Shown here one piece after another: positions 50,149 through 57,959 of a stretch of DNA of 64,000 nucleotides. Every line of letters starts with the position of its first letter. Position 1 is the stretch's first letter. The stretch is from contig JBCBCN010000001.1 of NCBI GenBank assembly GCA_038530555.1, positions 741,739-805,738 on the forward strand. The letters run 5' to 3'. The translations under genes and the position numbers were made by a program. The notes beneath the pieces were generated by a model. It made no database searches. It was not told the origin of the DNA and worked only from the letters and a program-made list of their open reading frames with translations. Origin of the DNA: HKCCE3408 sp038530555 (GTDB lineage: Bacteria; Pseudomonadota; Alphaproteobacteria; Rhodobacterales; Rhodobacteraceae).

Positions 50149-51053
50149 GAAGGGGCCCCCGTGATGCTTGAAATGGCGGCGTTCATGGTGCGGATCACCT
50201 CGGCCAATTCGCGTTTGTCATCCTTGTTAAGCGGCTGCAGCGGCTTGCGAGGCGGGCCCGCATCGATGCCTCGGAGCGTCAGGCCGTATTTGATGCATTG
50301 GACGAATTTCCCGCCTTGTTCGAGCACCCGCATCAGCGGCAGCATCGCCGACATGATGGCCCGGCCCTGGGTAAAGTCGCCTTCAACCGCGCACGCCTGG
50401 TAAAGCGCGATATGTGCCTCGGGCGCGAAATTCGATCCCGCGCAGACCCAAGAGCGCGCGCCCCAAGCAAAGAACTCCAGCGCTTGGTCGTCCATGCCGC
50501 AGGACAGGGCGATATGCGGATAGTCGCGGGCCAGCATATGCAAGCGGTTGATATCGCCTGAGCTTTCCTTGATGCCGCAGAAGTTGGGAGAGCGGCCCAG
50601 ACGGTCAAGGCATTCCTCATCCATGTTGACCGACATTCGGCCAGGGTAGTTGTAGAGCATCACGGGCAGGTTCGCCGCCCGGTCCACGGCGAGGGCATGA
50701 AGCGCAATCTCGCGCCCTGTCGGATAGGCATAGGGCGGGGTCGCCACCAGCAGCGCATCGGCCCCCGCCGCCTTCGCGGCCTTGGCATAGACCACGCTGT
50801 CCTCGGTGCGGATCGCGCCCGTGCCGACCACCATCGGGACGCGCCCGTTGATCAACGCGGAACAGAGGGTCATCATCTTCAGCCGTTCTTCGGACGTCTG
50901 CGCGTAATATTCCCCCGTCGATCCAGCGACGATGATCCCATGAACGCCGGCACTGATCAGATGCTCGACCGTTTCCGCCAAGGCCGCTTCGTTCAACGAG
51001 AAATCATCGTGATACGGCGTCACGAGCGGCGTATAGATGCCTTCAAAGCGCAT
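50145..51053 (-). CDS. DapA-family lyase/aldolase
   Basis: The 302-residue Schiff-base TIM barrel (ATG at 51053) has catalytic K162 in FCGIKESSGD, Y134 in VMLYNYPGR and the GSTGEYY carboxylate loop (44-50). The family includes dihydrodipicolinate synthase, N-acetylneuraminate lyase, keto-deoxy acid dehydratases and a hydroxyproline-pathway deaminase. GSTGEYY and the operon with DAO, ALDH and MttB genes argue against lysine synthesis and for catabolism. An ATG at 51080 lies inside the regulator gene; the ATG at 51053 overlaps its stop and is preferred. Confidence 0.82.
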   Translation of the reverse strand: MRFEGIYTPLVTPYHDDFSLNEAALAETVEHLISAGVHGIIVAGSTGEYYAQTSEERLKMMTLCSALINGRVPMVVGTGAIRTEDSVVYAKAAKAAGADALLVATPPYAYPTGREIALHALAVDRAANLPVMLYNYPGRMSVNMDEECLDRLGRSPNFCGIKESSGDINRLHMLARDYPHIALSCGMDDQALEFFAWGARSWVCAGSNFAPEAHIALYQACAVEGDFTQGRAIMSAMLPLMRVLEQGGKFVQCIKYGLTLRGIDAGPPRKPLQPLNKDDKRELAEVIRTMNAAISSITGAPS

Positions 51054-51747
51054 GCTTGCGGTCCTTGAGTGAAATGGCATCGACAGGCAGTGGATCGGGG
51101 CGCACGAAACGCTCCATCCTGTCGCGGCTGAGATCCCAGTGTTGCAGCGTCAAATCGATGGCCAATGCGCCTTCGCGGGCCTCGAACGCGCTGATCATAG
51201 CGTCGTGTTGCTCGATCGCTTTGAGAACGAGCATGGTCTCGGATGGCGCGGCGGGGCGATAGAATGTCTGGCTGAGACGGGTGTGGTCGATCTGCAATCG
51301 CGCCAAGGACGCAAGTAGGAAGGGGTTTTGCGCCATGTCGCCGATGACCGCGTGAAACTCATGGTTGGCCAACGCAGCTGCCCCGGCCTGCTCGGCCTGA
51401 GCCGCCTTCGCAAAGCCGATCTGCGCCTGTTTTAGCTGCTCGATTTGCTTCGCCGTCCCATTCTCACAGGCAAGCCGAGCGATATTGGCATAAACCATGG
51501 GCGCCGTCTGAAAGAAGGTCCGCAGCACACCGATATCCATGGACGAGACCTTAGCGCCACGGTTCTGGGCAAGCTCCACATAGCCCTCACCTTGCAATCG
51601 CTGCAGCACTTCTCGCAGCGGCGTGCGGGAGATCCCGTAATGGTCGCACAGGCTGACCTCATCCAAATCGACACCCGGCGCAAGGTCGGTCGAAAGTATG
51701 CGCTGCTTGATGTCGAAGAGACAGTCTTCTTTCGATGAGCGGTGCAC
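51043..51747 (-). CDS. GntR-family regulator (FCD type)
   Basis: The protein has 234 residues from a GTG at 51747, spaced five bases from GAGG; a TTG at 51750 is the alternative. The winged helix (FDIKQRILSTDLAPGVDLDEVSLCDHYGISRTPLREVLQRLQGEGYVE) is followed by an all-helical FCD effector domain (NHEFHAVIGDMAQNPFL has the metal-ligand type His). These regulators respond to small organic acids. It is the first gene of the operon and overlaps the DapA-family gene. A perfect palindrome lies just upstream. Confidence 0.87.
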   Translation of the reverse strand: MHRSSKEDCLFDIKQRILSTDLAPGVDLDEVSLCDHYGISRTPLREVLQRLQGEGYVELAQNRGAKVSSMDIGVLRTFFQTAPMVYANIARLACENGTAKQIEQLKQAQIGFAKAAQAEQAGAAALANHEFHAVIGDMAQNPFLLASLARLQIDHTRLSQTFYRPAAPSETMLVLKAIEQHDAMISAFEAREGALAIDLTLQHWDLSRDRMERFVRPDPLPVDAISLKDRKHAL

Positions 51748-51766
51748 CAAATCCTCACAATTTATT

Positions 51767-51787
51767 ATGTATACACATAGTATACAT
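51767..51787. promoter_or_regulatory. perfect palindrome, candidate operator of the GntR regulator
   Basis: ATGTATAC-N5-GTATACAT begins 20 bp upstream of the regulator start codon. GTATAC-type dyads are common FCD-GntR sites. The position implies autoregulation and control of the whole operon; the AT-rich surroundings fit a promoter. Confidence 0.72.
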
Positions 51788-51895
51788 TTTTGAAATCCAG
51801 CAAGTGATTTCGGTCGGCTTCACACGAGAGGCATTGATTGGCCTCCTCAATCGCGATGAAGTTTCGACCTCGAAGTTCACTTAGGAATCCCCCCG

Positions 51896-52363
51896 ATGGA
51901 CACTTTCATTCAGCGGCGTCTGGAGTTTCTTATCGCCGAAGCGAACGCGGGAGAGCGCCAACGACAGGACATTTCGATGGTGATGCGTGTGGTATCAAAT
52001 TACGCAACACTCGGACTGAATGCCGCTTCTCACCGCATCAAGCAACTCAACCGGCGCGTATCGCGTGAAGCCTACGAATTGCTTTTGAGAGCGAAGGACT
52101 TCGATCAGTGGTCAAAGGCGACAATCAATGAACACGAGTTGCTACTGGCCGAAGTCTGGTCTCGAACGCCCGGCCTGACACCCGAGACCCTCTGGAAAAT
52201 CTTTGTAGATCATCCAATGACGACTGTTACGAGAAACGAAGACCGAAATTTACCAAAATCAGGCGAGCGATATGCGGGCATCGAAGTTTCGTGGCTTGAG
52301 CAAACACCGAGGGAAATCTACGAGACCTTAAGGGTGAATAATTCGGAGTATGAGCGACGCTAA
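51896..52363 (+). CDS. hypothetical protein
   Basis: The 155-residue protein has no family that I recognise. It is mostly helical by composition, with no leader or membrane segment. The N-terminal half (QRRLEFLIAEANAGERQRQD, ASHRIKQLNRRVSREAYELLLRAKDF) is basic. The C-terminal half (TPETLWKIFVDHP, PREIYETLRVNNSEYERR) is mixed. It is convergent with tRNA-Phe and divergent from the GntR operon. Base composition is lower in GC than its neighbours, which might indicate recent acquisition. Confidence 0.6.
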   Translation: MDTFIQRRLEFLIAEANAGERQRQDISMVMRVVSNYATLGLNAASHRIKQLNRRVSREAYELLLRAKDFDQWSKATINEHELLLAEVWSRTPGLTPETLWKIFVDHPMTTVTRNEDRNLPKSGERYAGIEVSWLEQTPREIYETLRVNNSEYERR

Positions 52364-52403
52364 GATCGCTCCTTGTAAACAAACTCAGTTGTTTCAATCT
52401 TAG

Positions 52404-52478
52404 TGGTGCCCGGGGGCGGAATCGAACCACCGACACGAGGATTTTCAGTCCACTGCTCTACCCCTGAGCTACCCGGGC
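52404..52478 (-). tRNA. tRNA-Phe (anticodon GAA), CCA encoded
   Basis: On the reverse strand the acceptor is GCCCGGG (52478-52472) paired with CCCGGGC (52414-52408). The D arm AGCTCAGGGGTAGAGC, anticodon loop CTGAAAA and T arm GGTGG-TTCGATT-CCGCC fit, and discriminator A and CCA follow. It lies just after the yacG gene in the direction of transcription. Confidence 0.95.
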
Positions 52479-52568
52479 ACGGGTGGCGACGGCTGCCGCC
52501 AGGTTGGCGGGTGATAGGACAGCTTTTCAGGGCTGTCCATAGCAGAGCCGGCAAAAAAGGCCCTCGGA

Positions 52569-52751
52569 TCAGTGCAGTTTATCTTCGCCGCTTGCGTCTT
52601 CGGATGGTGATCGATCGTGGATCTCTGCGGGCTCGCCCGGGATCGCGTAATCGCCACCCAACCACCGCCCTAGATCAATGTCCGCACAACGTTTCGAGCA
52701 GAACGGGCGGTATTCATGAGCGGTCGGTTTTCCGCAGATCGAACAACTCAT
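52569..52751 (-). CDS. yacG: DNA gyrase inhibitor YacG
   Basis: The 60-residue protein has the YacG zinc-binding pattern: CSICGKPT, then FCSKRCADIDLGRWLGGDYAIPG. YacG binds GyrB and inhibits gyrase in enterobacteria. The ATG at 52751 overlaps the stop of the RNase G gene (ATGA); a start further upstream would lie inside that gene. An acidic tail of about 20 residues follows the conserved core. Confidence 0.9.
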   Translation of the reverse strand: MSCSICGKPTAHEYRPFCSKRCADIDLGRWLGGDYAIPGEPAEIHDRSPSEDASGEDKLH

Positions 52752-53791
52752 TGCGTCCAAAGCTCCGTCAATGGCCAACGATCCCGTTTGCGTTGCAATT
52801 CAAAATGCCCCAGTGGCGTCCAACCCGCCAGGACAATATCGCTCCCATCGCGCCGAACCGCATGGCGCAGCGCGTCCTCGACGCGGCGACGCTCTTTCTT
52901 CGCCATGGGCGCCATATCCAGCACGATCTGCCCGCCGAGCCCACGCAAGCGCAACTGACCCGGAAGCGCCTCGGCCAGAGCGAGGTTTGCGCTCAACCCC
53001 GCGCTTAGACTGCGATCCGCACCGGTATTCACATCCACCGCCACCAATGCGCGCGTGGGCTCAACGAAGGCGTGGGCCCCCTGTTTGAGCCCGATGCGCG
53101 GCTGGGTTAGATCGCTAAGCGCCGAATAGAGGTCAAAGCTATCAAAGGCACCCTCCCCCTCGATCACGTCGTCGGGCACCGGCAGGCTCCATTCGCGCCA
53201 AGCGATGTGGTGACTGCCCGGCGCATCCAAAAGCAGTTCCGGTCCACCGTCGGTATCGGCACCGATCCGCGCGTTCTCCTCCAACAGCATCCGCACTTCC
53301 TCGACCGCATCGTCCAGTTCGGCGTGCACGGCTGCGCTGCGAACAATGATGCCGGGGCCGTCCTCGGCGGGCAGACAGGCCTCTACGGCGGCTTGAAGTT
53401 TCTGGCGGGTCTCAGGGTCCTTAATCGCACGCGACAGGTTCACGCCCGGAGCGCCCGGTGTCACGATAACAGTGCGCCCTTTGTGCAAGCGTCGAAGGGT
53501 CACCGGCGGCGCTTTGCCCCGTTCAGCGCAACCCGAGACTTGGAGCAGCGTCGTGCGACCGGGTGTCAGACCCTTGGTCTGGCGTAGAAATCCCTTTCCG
53601 CTAGGCAGATCGACACTGAACCCGCCCTGCCCTTTCATCGGCTGACCGAGGCGTCCCCGCACGATACTTTCCGGGGCGAGCGGATAGCCTTCAGGCGCGT
53701 CGATCAAGATATCCACAAGCTGGCCGTCGACGACCAAAGCCGCCGCTTCGCGACCCTTGATGCGGTCGAGCACAATCACGCGGCCCTTCAT
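52748..53791 (-). CDS. rng: ribonuclease E/G family protein
   Basis: The 347-residue protein is short compared with E. coli RNase G (about 490). It keeps the RNase E/G catalytic core (GIIVRSAA, ALVAVDVNTGA, LALAEALPGQLRLRGLGGQIVLDMAPM) but lacks a long S1 region and C-terminal extensions. The acidic residues of VDVNTG and IVLDMAPM are the metal ligands. The zinc-link CPxC motif is not visible. The order maf-rng-yacG after infA is usual in Rhodobacterales. The ATG at 53791 overlaps the Maf stop. Confidence 0.85.
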   Translation of the reverse strand: MKGRVIVLDRIKGREAAALVVDGQLVDILIDAPEGYPLAPESIVRGRLGQPMKGQGGFSVDLPSGKGFLRQTKGLTPGRTTLLQVSGCAERGKAPPVTLRRLHKGRTVIVTPGAPGVNLSRAIKDPETRQKLQAAVEACLPAEDGPGIIVRSAAVHAELDDAVEEVRMLLEENARIGADTDGGPELLLDAPGSHHIAWREWSLPVPDDVIEGEGAFDSFDLYSALSDLTQPRIGLKQGAHAFVEPTRALVAVDVNTGADRSLSAGLSANLALAEALPGQLRLRGLGGQIVLDMAPMAKKERRRVEDALRHAVRRDGSDIVLAGWTPLGHFELQRKRDRWPLTELWTQ

Positions 53792-54357
53792 GGCGCGTCC
53801 CAGACCGGGATGCCCGCGCTTTGCAAAAGCTGTGCGGTCTGCGCCAAGGGAAGGCCGACAACGGCACTGTAGGAGCCGCTTATCCAGGGAATGAAGGCAC
53901 CGGCACGACCTTGGATCGAGTATCCGCCGGCTTTTCCACGCCATTCTCCGCTGACGAGATAAGCCTCACGCTGATCCTCGCTGAGGCGCTTCATCGCAAC
54001 GCGGGTGATGACGCTGCGCTCGCGCAATGTGTCGTCCGAACGGACAACAACATGGGTGATCACACTGTGTCTTCGCCCGGACAACGCGTTAAGAAAGGCG
54101 CGCGCCTCGTCAATATCGACAGGCTTGCCCAAAATCCTGCGGCCCAGGGCGACGGTGGTATCCGCGCACAGAATAATGTCGCCCGCACCTGTCACAACGG
54201 CGCGGGCTTTCTCCTGCGCGATCCTGGCGCAATAGCTCGGCGGGCTCTCGCCCGGCAGCGGTGTTTCGTCGATGTCTGGGGGCGCGACGGCATCGGGCAC
54301 AATCCCGATCGTCGCCAGCAAGTCTAAACGCCGGGGACTGGCCGAGCCGAGGATCAG
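53788..54357 (-). CDS. maf: Maf-like nucleoside triphosphate pyrophosphatase, probable non-ATG start
   Basis: Maf proteins hydrolyse non-canonical or normal nucleoside triphosphates to monophosphates. The essential N-terminal motif LILGSASPRRLDLLATIG is encoded only if translation starts near 54357, where the codon is CTG. No ATG, GTG or TTG lies between this and the next upstream in-frame stop. Other motifs are present: DETPLPGESPPSYCARIAQEKA, ILCADTTVALG and GEWRGKAGGYSIQGRAGAFI. A TTG at 54321 would lose the GSxSPRR loop. This gives 189 residues, the usual size. It follows infA by a few bases. Confidence 0.75.
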   Translation of the reverse strand: MILGSASPRRLDLLATIGIVPDAVAPPDIDETPLPGESPPSYCARIAQEKARAVVTGAGDIILCADTTVALGRRILGKPVDIDEARAFLNALSGRRHSVITHVVVRSDDTLRERSVITRVAMKRLSEDQREAYLVSGEWRGKAGGYSIQGRAGAFIPWISGSYSAVVGLPLAQTAQLLQSAGIPVWDAP

Positions 54358-54364
54358 CCGCCGC

Positions 54365-54583
54365 CTACTTGAACCGGTAATTGATGCGGCCCTTGGTCAG
54401 GTCATACGGCGTCATCTCAACCTGCACTTTGTCACCCGCCAAAACACGGATTCGGTTCTTTCGCATCTTGCCTGCCGTATGTGCAATGATCTCATGGCCG
54501 TTTTCCAACTCGACCCTGAACGTCGCATTCGGCAGGAGCTCCTTCACGACGCCGGGAAATTCGAGCAGTTCTTCCTTGGCCAT
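54365..54583 (-). CDS. infA: translation initiation factor IF-1
   Basis: The 72-residue S1-fold protein is nearly canonical: MAKEELLEFPGVVKELLP, FRVELENGHEIIAHTAGKMRKNRIRVLAGDKV, VEMTPYDLTKGRINYRFK. It binds the A site of the 30S subunit during initiation. AAAGGAG stands before the ATG at 54583. It heads the infA-maf-rng-yacG cluster. Confidence 0.97.
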   Translation of the reverse strand: MAKEELLEFPGVVKELLPNATFRVELENGHEIIAHTAGKMRKNRIRVLAGDKVQVEMTPYDLTKGRINYRFK

Positions 54584-55187
54584 GGTCACTCCTTTGTGCA
54601 GCTCACCCGTTGTGAGCATCGGGTAGATGCGCCGTATGGCGTCGGTTTTCAAGGTCTATCTGCGGCGATTGCCGGTTTGGCACCGGGGAGACTTTCGAGC
54701 GAGGCTTTGGAGTTGCTCCGCCCGACTTTGGGCATTTTGAGCTGCCGTCTCACCTTCGCCCGACTTTGCGCTTTGGCAAACTGGCTCATGGGCAAGAGAT
54801 TTGGTTTAATTTATTCCGCTAAGTCATTGTATTTAAATCACTATGATCACAAATGATCGCGACAGGAGTCGACAACCTCGGCGCCGCTTAACCAGATTTT
54901 CCGCGCCGCCTTTGGTCAGATCAGTCACCGGGGGCAGAAATCGCCCTTAGATTGCAGCGTCCGGCAGTGTTGAGGCGGATTCGCACCCCAATTCGATCAA
55001 TGAAAATCGTCCAATCTTTGGCTTCTCAGTCAAATTAAGCTCAGCAAGCCCAATTATTGGATAATAAAAATAATTGGCGATATTTTAGGCCAATACTCGT
55101 AAAGAAATGCATGATTTATTATACCAATAGCGCTGACTAATTAGAAACTTCTGTGAAAAATCGGCCATTTCACCTCGAAACAGCCGG
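54584..55187. other. AT-rich intergenic region upstream of infA
   Basis: About 600 bp with no supported gene. The part nearest infA should hold its promoter. The stretch 54990-55140 is very AT-rich and includes an inverted repeat CCAATTATT (55050-55058) / AATAATTGG (55069-55077), which might be a terminator-like or regulatory structure for the phosphatase operon that ends at 55188. Confidence 0.55.
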
Positions 55188-55649
55188 TCACGCATCGGTC
55201 GCGGGCCCGAAGCGGTCGATCATGCGCTCGACGATCTGATCGCGGGCGTCTCGATAGCGCGACAGTTTCTCATCGCGGTTTTCGCCAAGACCCGAGGGGT
55301 CGAGGACGGGCCAGTATTCGATCTCTAGATGATAGTGTCGCGTGAGTTCCAAAGCGCGTCGCTGACTGGCTGGAGACAATGCAACGATCAGATCGAAGCC
55401 AGAGAGGTCGTCGCCCCATTGCTGCATTTCGTCGAAGCTTCGGGCGCGATGGCGGTCGAGATGAATATCAAGCTCAGCGCAGACCGCGACCGCGAAACCG
55501 TCAATCTCCAGGTCGTGTTTGACCCCTGCGGACTGCACGTAAGCCTTTGTTCCGTAGTATTTTTTCATCAATCCCTCGGCCATGGGCGAGCGGATTGAAT
55601 TGTAGTCGCAGCAGAACAAAATCGACGAGGGGATGGGCGCCTCGGTCAA
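55188..55649 (-). CDS. low-molecular-weight protein tyrosine phosphatase family protein
   Basis: The 153-residue protein has the signature CDYNSIRS (C14-x5-R20) at the phosphate loop and the late catalytic aspartate in YWPVLDPSG. The fold is shared with arsenate reductases. The loop departs from the classical CxGNICRS, so substrate choice may differ. It is the last gene of the murA-DUF2948-hisD-UPF0262 cluster, 3 bp after the UPF0262 gene. Confidence 0.85.
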   Translation of the reverse strand: MTEAPIPSSILFCCDYNSIRSPMAEGLMKKYYGTKAYVQSAGVKHDLEIDGFAVAVCAELDIHLDRHRARSFDEMQQWGDDLSGFDLIVALSPASQRRALELTRHYHLEIEYWPVLDPSGLGENRDEKLSRYRDARDQIVERMIDRFGPATDA

Positions 55650-55652
55650 GGA

Positions 55653-56123
55653 TCAGCCCCCGAAATGCAGCACGCAGATGAGCGTGAACAGCCGGCGAGC
55701 GGTGTCATTGTCAACCTCCGCCTTGCCTTCAAGCCGCTCCTGAAGGATCCGCGCGCCCTCATTGTGGACGCCGCGCCGGGCCATGTCGATCGTCTCGATC
55801 TGACCGGCTGGCGCGTGTTTCACGGCCTGATAGTAGCTTTTGCAAATCTGCCAATAATCCTTGACCACCTGCCTAAGCGGTTGAAGTGACAAATGAAATT
55901 CCACCGCATCTCGGCCATCTTCCTGGTCGATGTCGAAAACCAAGCGACGTTCGCGGATCGCCAGCAATAGACGATAGGGCCCCTGATCCATGTCGCTCTC
56001 GGAGGGCAACGCAAAGCTGTTCTCCTCAAGCAGATCAAAAATCGCCACTTTACGCTCTTGCTCGATCTCCGGCGTCGGTGGCGGCAGGCCGCGACTGTCG
56101 ATCTCGATATGACACAGACGCAT
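55653..56123 (-). CDS. UPF0262 family protein
   Basis: The 156-residue protein matches the alphaproteobacterial UPF0262 family (LCHIEIDSRGLPPPTPEIEQERKVAIFDLLEENSF; PYRLLLAIRERRLVFDI; DYWQICKSYYQAVKHAPAGQIETIDMARRGVHNEGA). No function is known. It sits 5 bp after hisD and just before the phosphatase gene, an arrangement conserved in the order. Confidence 0.9.
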   Translation of the reverse strand: MRLCHIEIDSRGLPPPTPEIEQERKVAIFDLLEENSFALPSESDMDQGPYRLLLAIRERRLVFDIDQEDGRDAVEFHLSLQPLRQVVKDYWQICKSYYQAVKHAPAGQIETIDMARRGVHNEGARILQERLEGKAEVDNDTARRLFTLICVLHFGG

Positions 56124-56128
56124 CAGCC

Positions 56129-57436
56129 CTATTCCGCGTCATTCAAGCGGTCGAGACGCGCCCGCACCGAGGCGCCGTGAGCGCTAAGGCTTTCGGAGCT
56201 AGCCAGCGTTTCCGCCGCGGGCCCAATCTCTCGCAGGGCTGCAGGTGTCATCTGCGTCAAAGTTGTGCGTTTCAGGAATTCCATGACCGAAAGTCCGGAC
56301 GCATAACGTGCGGATCGCGCCGTCGGCAGCACGTGATTTGGTCCGCCGATATAGTCGCCGATCGCCTCAGGTGTCCAATGTCCCAGAAAGATTGCGCCAG
56401 CGTGCTGAATTTTTTCAGACAGGGCCTCCGGCTCGGCGACGCATAGCTCCAGATGTTCCGGCGCCAGACGATTTGTCAACTCGGCGGCCTCATCCAAATC
56501 CCGTACTGTGATCACAGCGCCAAAATCCCGCCAACTCGGCCCAGCGATTTCACGCCTTGGAAGGGTTTCAAGCGCTTTATCCACAGCCTCAGTCGTGGCC
56601 TTCGCGAGATCAAGACTGTCTGTGATCAAGATCGATTGCGCGTTTACGTCATGTTCCGCCTGGCTTAGCAAATCGATTGCGATCCACTCTGGATCCGCAG
56701 CCTGATCAGCAATTACAAGTATTTCTGAAGGTCCAGCGATCATGTCGATGCCAACCTTGCCAAAGACACGGCGCTTGGCTGCGGCCACATAAGCGTTGCC
56801 GGGGCCTGTGATTTTGTCCACAGGCATGATGCTCTCTGTGCCATAGGCCAAAGCCGCAATCGCCTGAGCCCCGCCCACGCGATAGATTTCATCTACACCA
56901 GCCAATCGCGCAGCAAGCAGAACGAGGGGGTTCAACACGCCGTCCGGGCAAGGAACTGTGATCACAAGCCGTGGCACACCGGCAACTTGCGCCGGGATCG
57001 CATTCATCAAAACCGAAGACGGGTAACTGGCCAGGCCGCCGGGCACATAAAGACCGGCCGCGCCGATCGCGCTCCACCGCCAGCCCAAAACCGCCCCCGT
57101 GTCTTCTTTCCAGCTCATATCTCGGGGCATTTGCCGCTCATGATAGGCGCGAATGCGATCCGCCGCGAAGCGCAGCGCCTGCGCTTGCTCACTGGGCACA
57201 TCAGCTACTGCCGCGTCGATTTCATCTTGGCCTATGGCAACGGTTTCAGGCGTAAGGCTCAGCCTGTCAAACCGCTCAGTCAGCTCGATCAGCGCCGCAT
57301 CACCTCTTGCCCGCACCGCGTTGATGATCTCGGCCACGGTATCATCAACATCCGGCGCGTCCTCACGCTTAGCCGCGAGGATACCTGCGAACTCAGCTTC
57401 AAACCCAGCACTGGATGTGTCGATGAAAGTTGGCAT
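56129..57436 (-). CDS. hisD: histidinol dehydrogenase
   Basis: The 435-residue protein (ATG at 57436) catalyses the last two oxidations of histidine synthesis, from histidinol to histidine, with NAD and zinc. Characteristic blocks are VPGGLASYPSSVLMNAIPAQVAGV, GGAQAIAALAYGTESIMPVDKITGPGNAYVAAAKR, IDMIAGPSEILVIAD, LLSQAEHD and HLELCVAEPE. A longer frame upstream overlaps the DUF2948 gene and lacks similarity. Confidence 0.96.
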   Translation of the reverse strand: MPTFIDTSSAGFEAEFAGILAAKREDAPDVDDTVAEIINAVRARGDAALIELTERFDRLSLTPETVAIGQDEIDAAVADVPSEQAQALRFAADRIRAYHERQMPRDMSWKEDTGAVLGWRWSAIGAAGLYVPGGLASYPSSVLMNAIPAQVAGVPRLVITVPCPDGVLNPLVLLAARLAGVDEIYRVGGAQAIAALAYGTESIMPVDKITGPGNAYVAAAKRRVFGKVGIDMIAGPSEILVIADQAADPEWIAIDLLSQAEHDVNAQSILITDSLDLAKATTEAVDKALETLPRREIAGPSWRDFGAVITVRDLDEAAELTNRLAPEHLELCVAEPEALSEKIQHAGAIFLGHWTPEAIGDYIGGPNHVLPTARSARYASGLSVMEFLKRTTLTQMTPAALREIGPAAETLASSESLSAHGASVRARLDRLNDAE

Positions 57437-57488
57437 GGATTCCCCTTCTTCGCGCGCCCTGAGCAGATACAGCCTTGGCTTGGGTCGC

Positions 57489-57959
57489 TCAAGCGTCGGG
57501 ATGCGCGGGGCGCCGCCCCGATGGCGCACGGTAAGGCTTGGTCACGTCCTGCAACGTGGCATTCACCGCCTCAACAGTCAGTTCAAGCGCACCGTCTCCG
57601 GCCAATAACAGGGTGATCTGCCCGGCGCCATCCTCACCCGCGCGCCACTCCAGAAACAATACCGACAGAATAAGGTCTCGGTCAGTGCGATCGACACCCT
57701 GACTGCGCAGTGTCAAAACATCATCGAAAACAAGTAGGGAGCGGACGCGTTCTGGCGCGCCTCGTCCATCCGCCTCCTCCCAACGGAAACGATTGATAAG
57801 AAGAGAGAATCTGCGCTTTCTTGGCTGCCACTTGATCTCTGAGATGGGGAGCACGGCGTCTTGCACGAGGCTTGAAACCACCTTGAGGTCGTCGGCATCA
57901 AGGGCCTGAAGCCGCAGCGCACGGCCGCCGGCATCCTCAAACCGGGCATCCTCAGTCAT
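57489..57959 (-). CDS. DUF2948 family protein
   Basis: The 156-residue protein of unknown function is recognised by LRLQALDADDLKVVSSLVQDAVLPISEIKWQPRKRRFSLLINRFRWE and the LSVLFLEWRAG segment. I use the ATG at 57959, whose start overlaps the murA stop; a GTG at 57971 is possible. The link murA-DUF2948-hisD is common in Alphaproteobacteria. Confidence 0.88.
   Translation of the reverse strand: MTEDARFEDAGGRALRLQALDADDLKVVSSLVQDAVLPISEIKWQPRKRRFSLLINRFRWEEADGRGAPERVRSLLVFDDVLTLRSQGVDRTDRDLILSVLFLEWRAGEDGAGQITLLLAGDGALELTVEAVNATLQDVTKPYRAPSGRRPAHPDA

Noticed and set aside
50145..51053. dapA of lysine synthesis
   Set aside because: Its regulator, partner genes and sequence around GSTGEYY indicate a catabolic member of the family.
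44109..51080. Assignment of the operon to trigonelline, homarine or hydroxyproline betaine degradation specifically
   Set aside because: The enzyme classes fit several such pathways; without similarity searches no one substrate can be claimed.
55050..55077. Inverted repeat as a rho-independent terminator
   Set aside because: The stem is made mostly of A-T pairs and no T run follows in a useful place, so a terminator is not supported.
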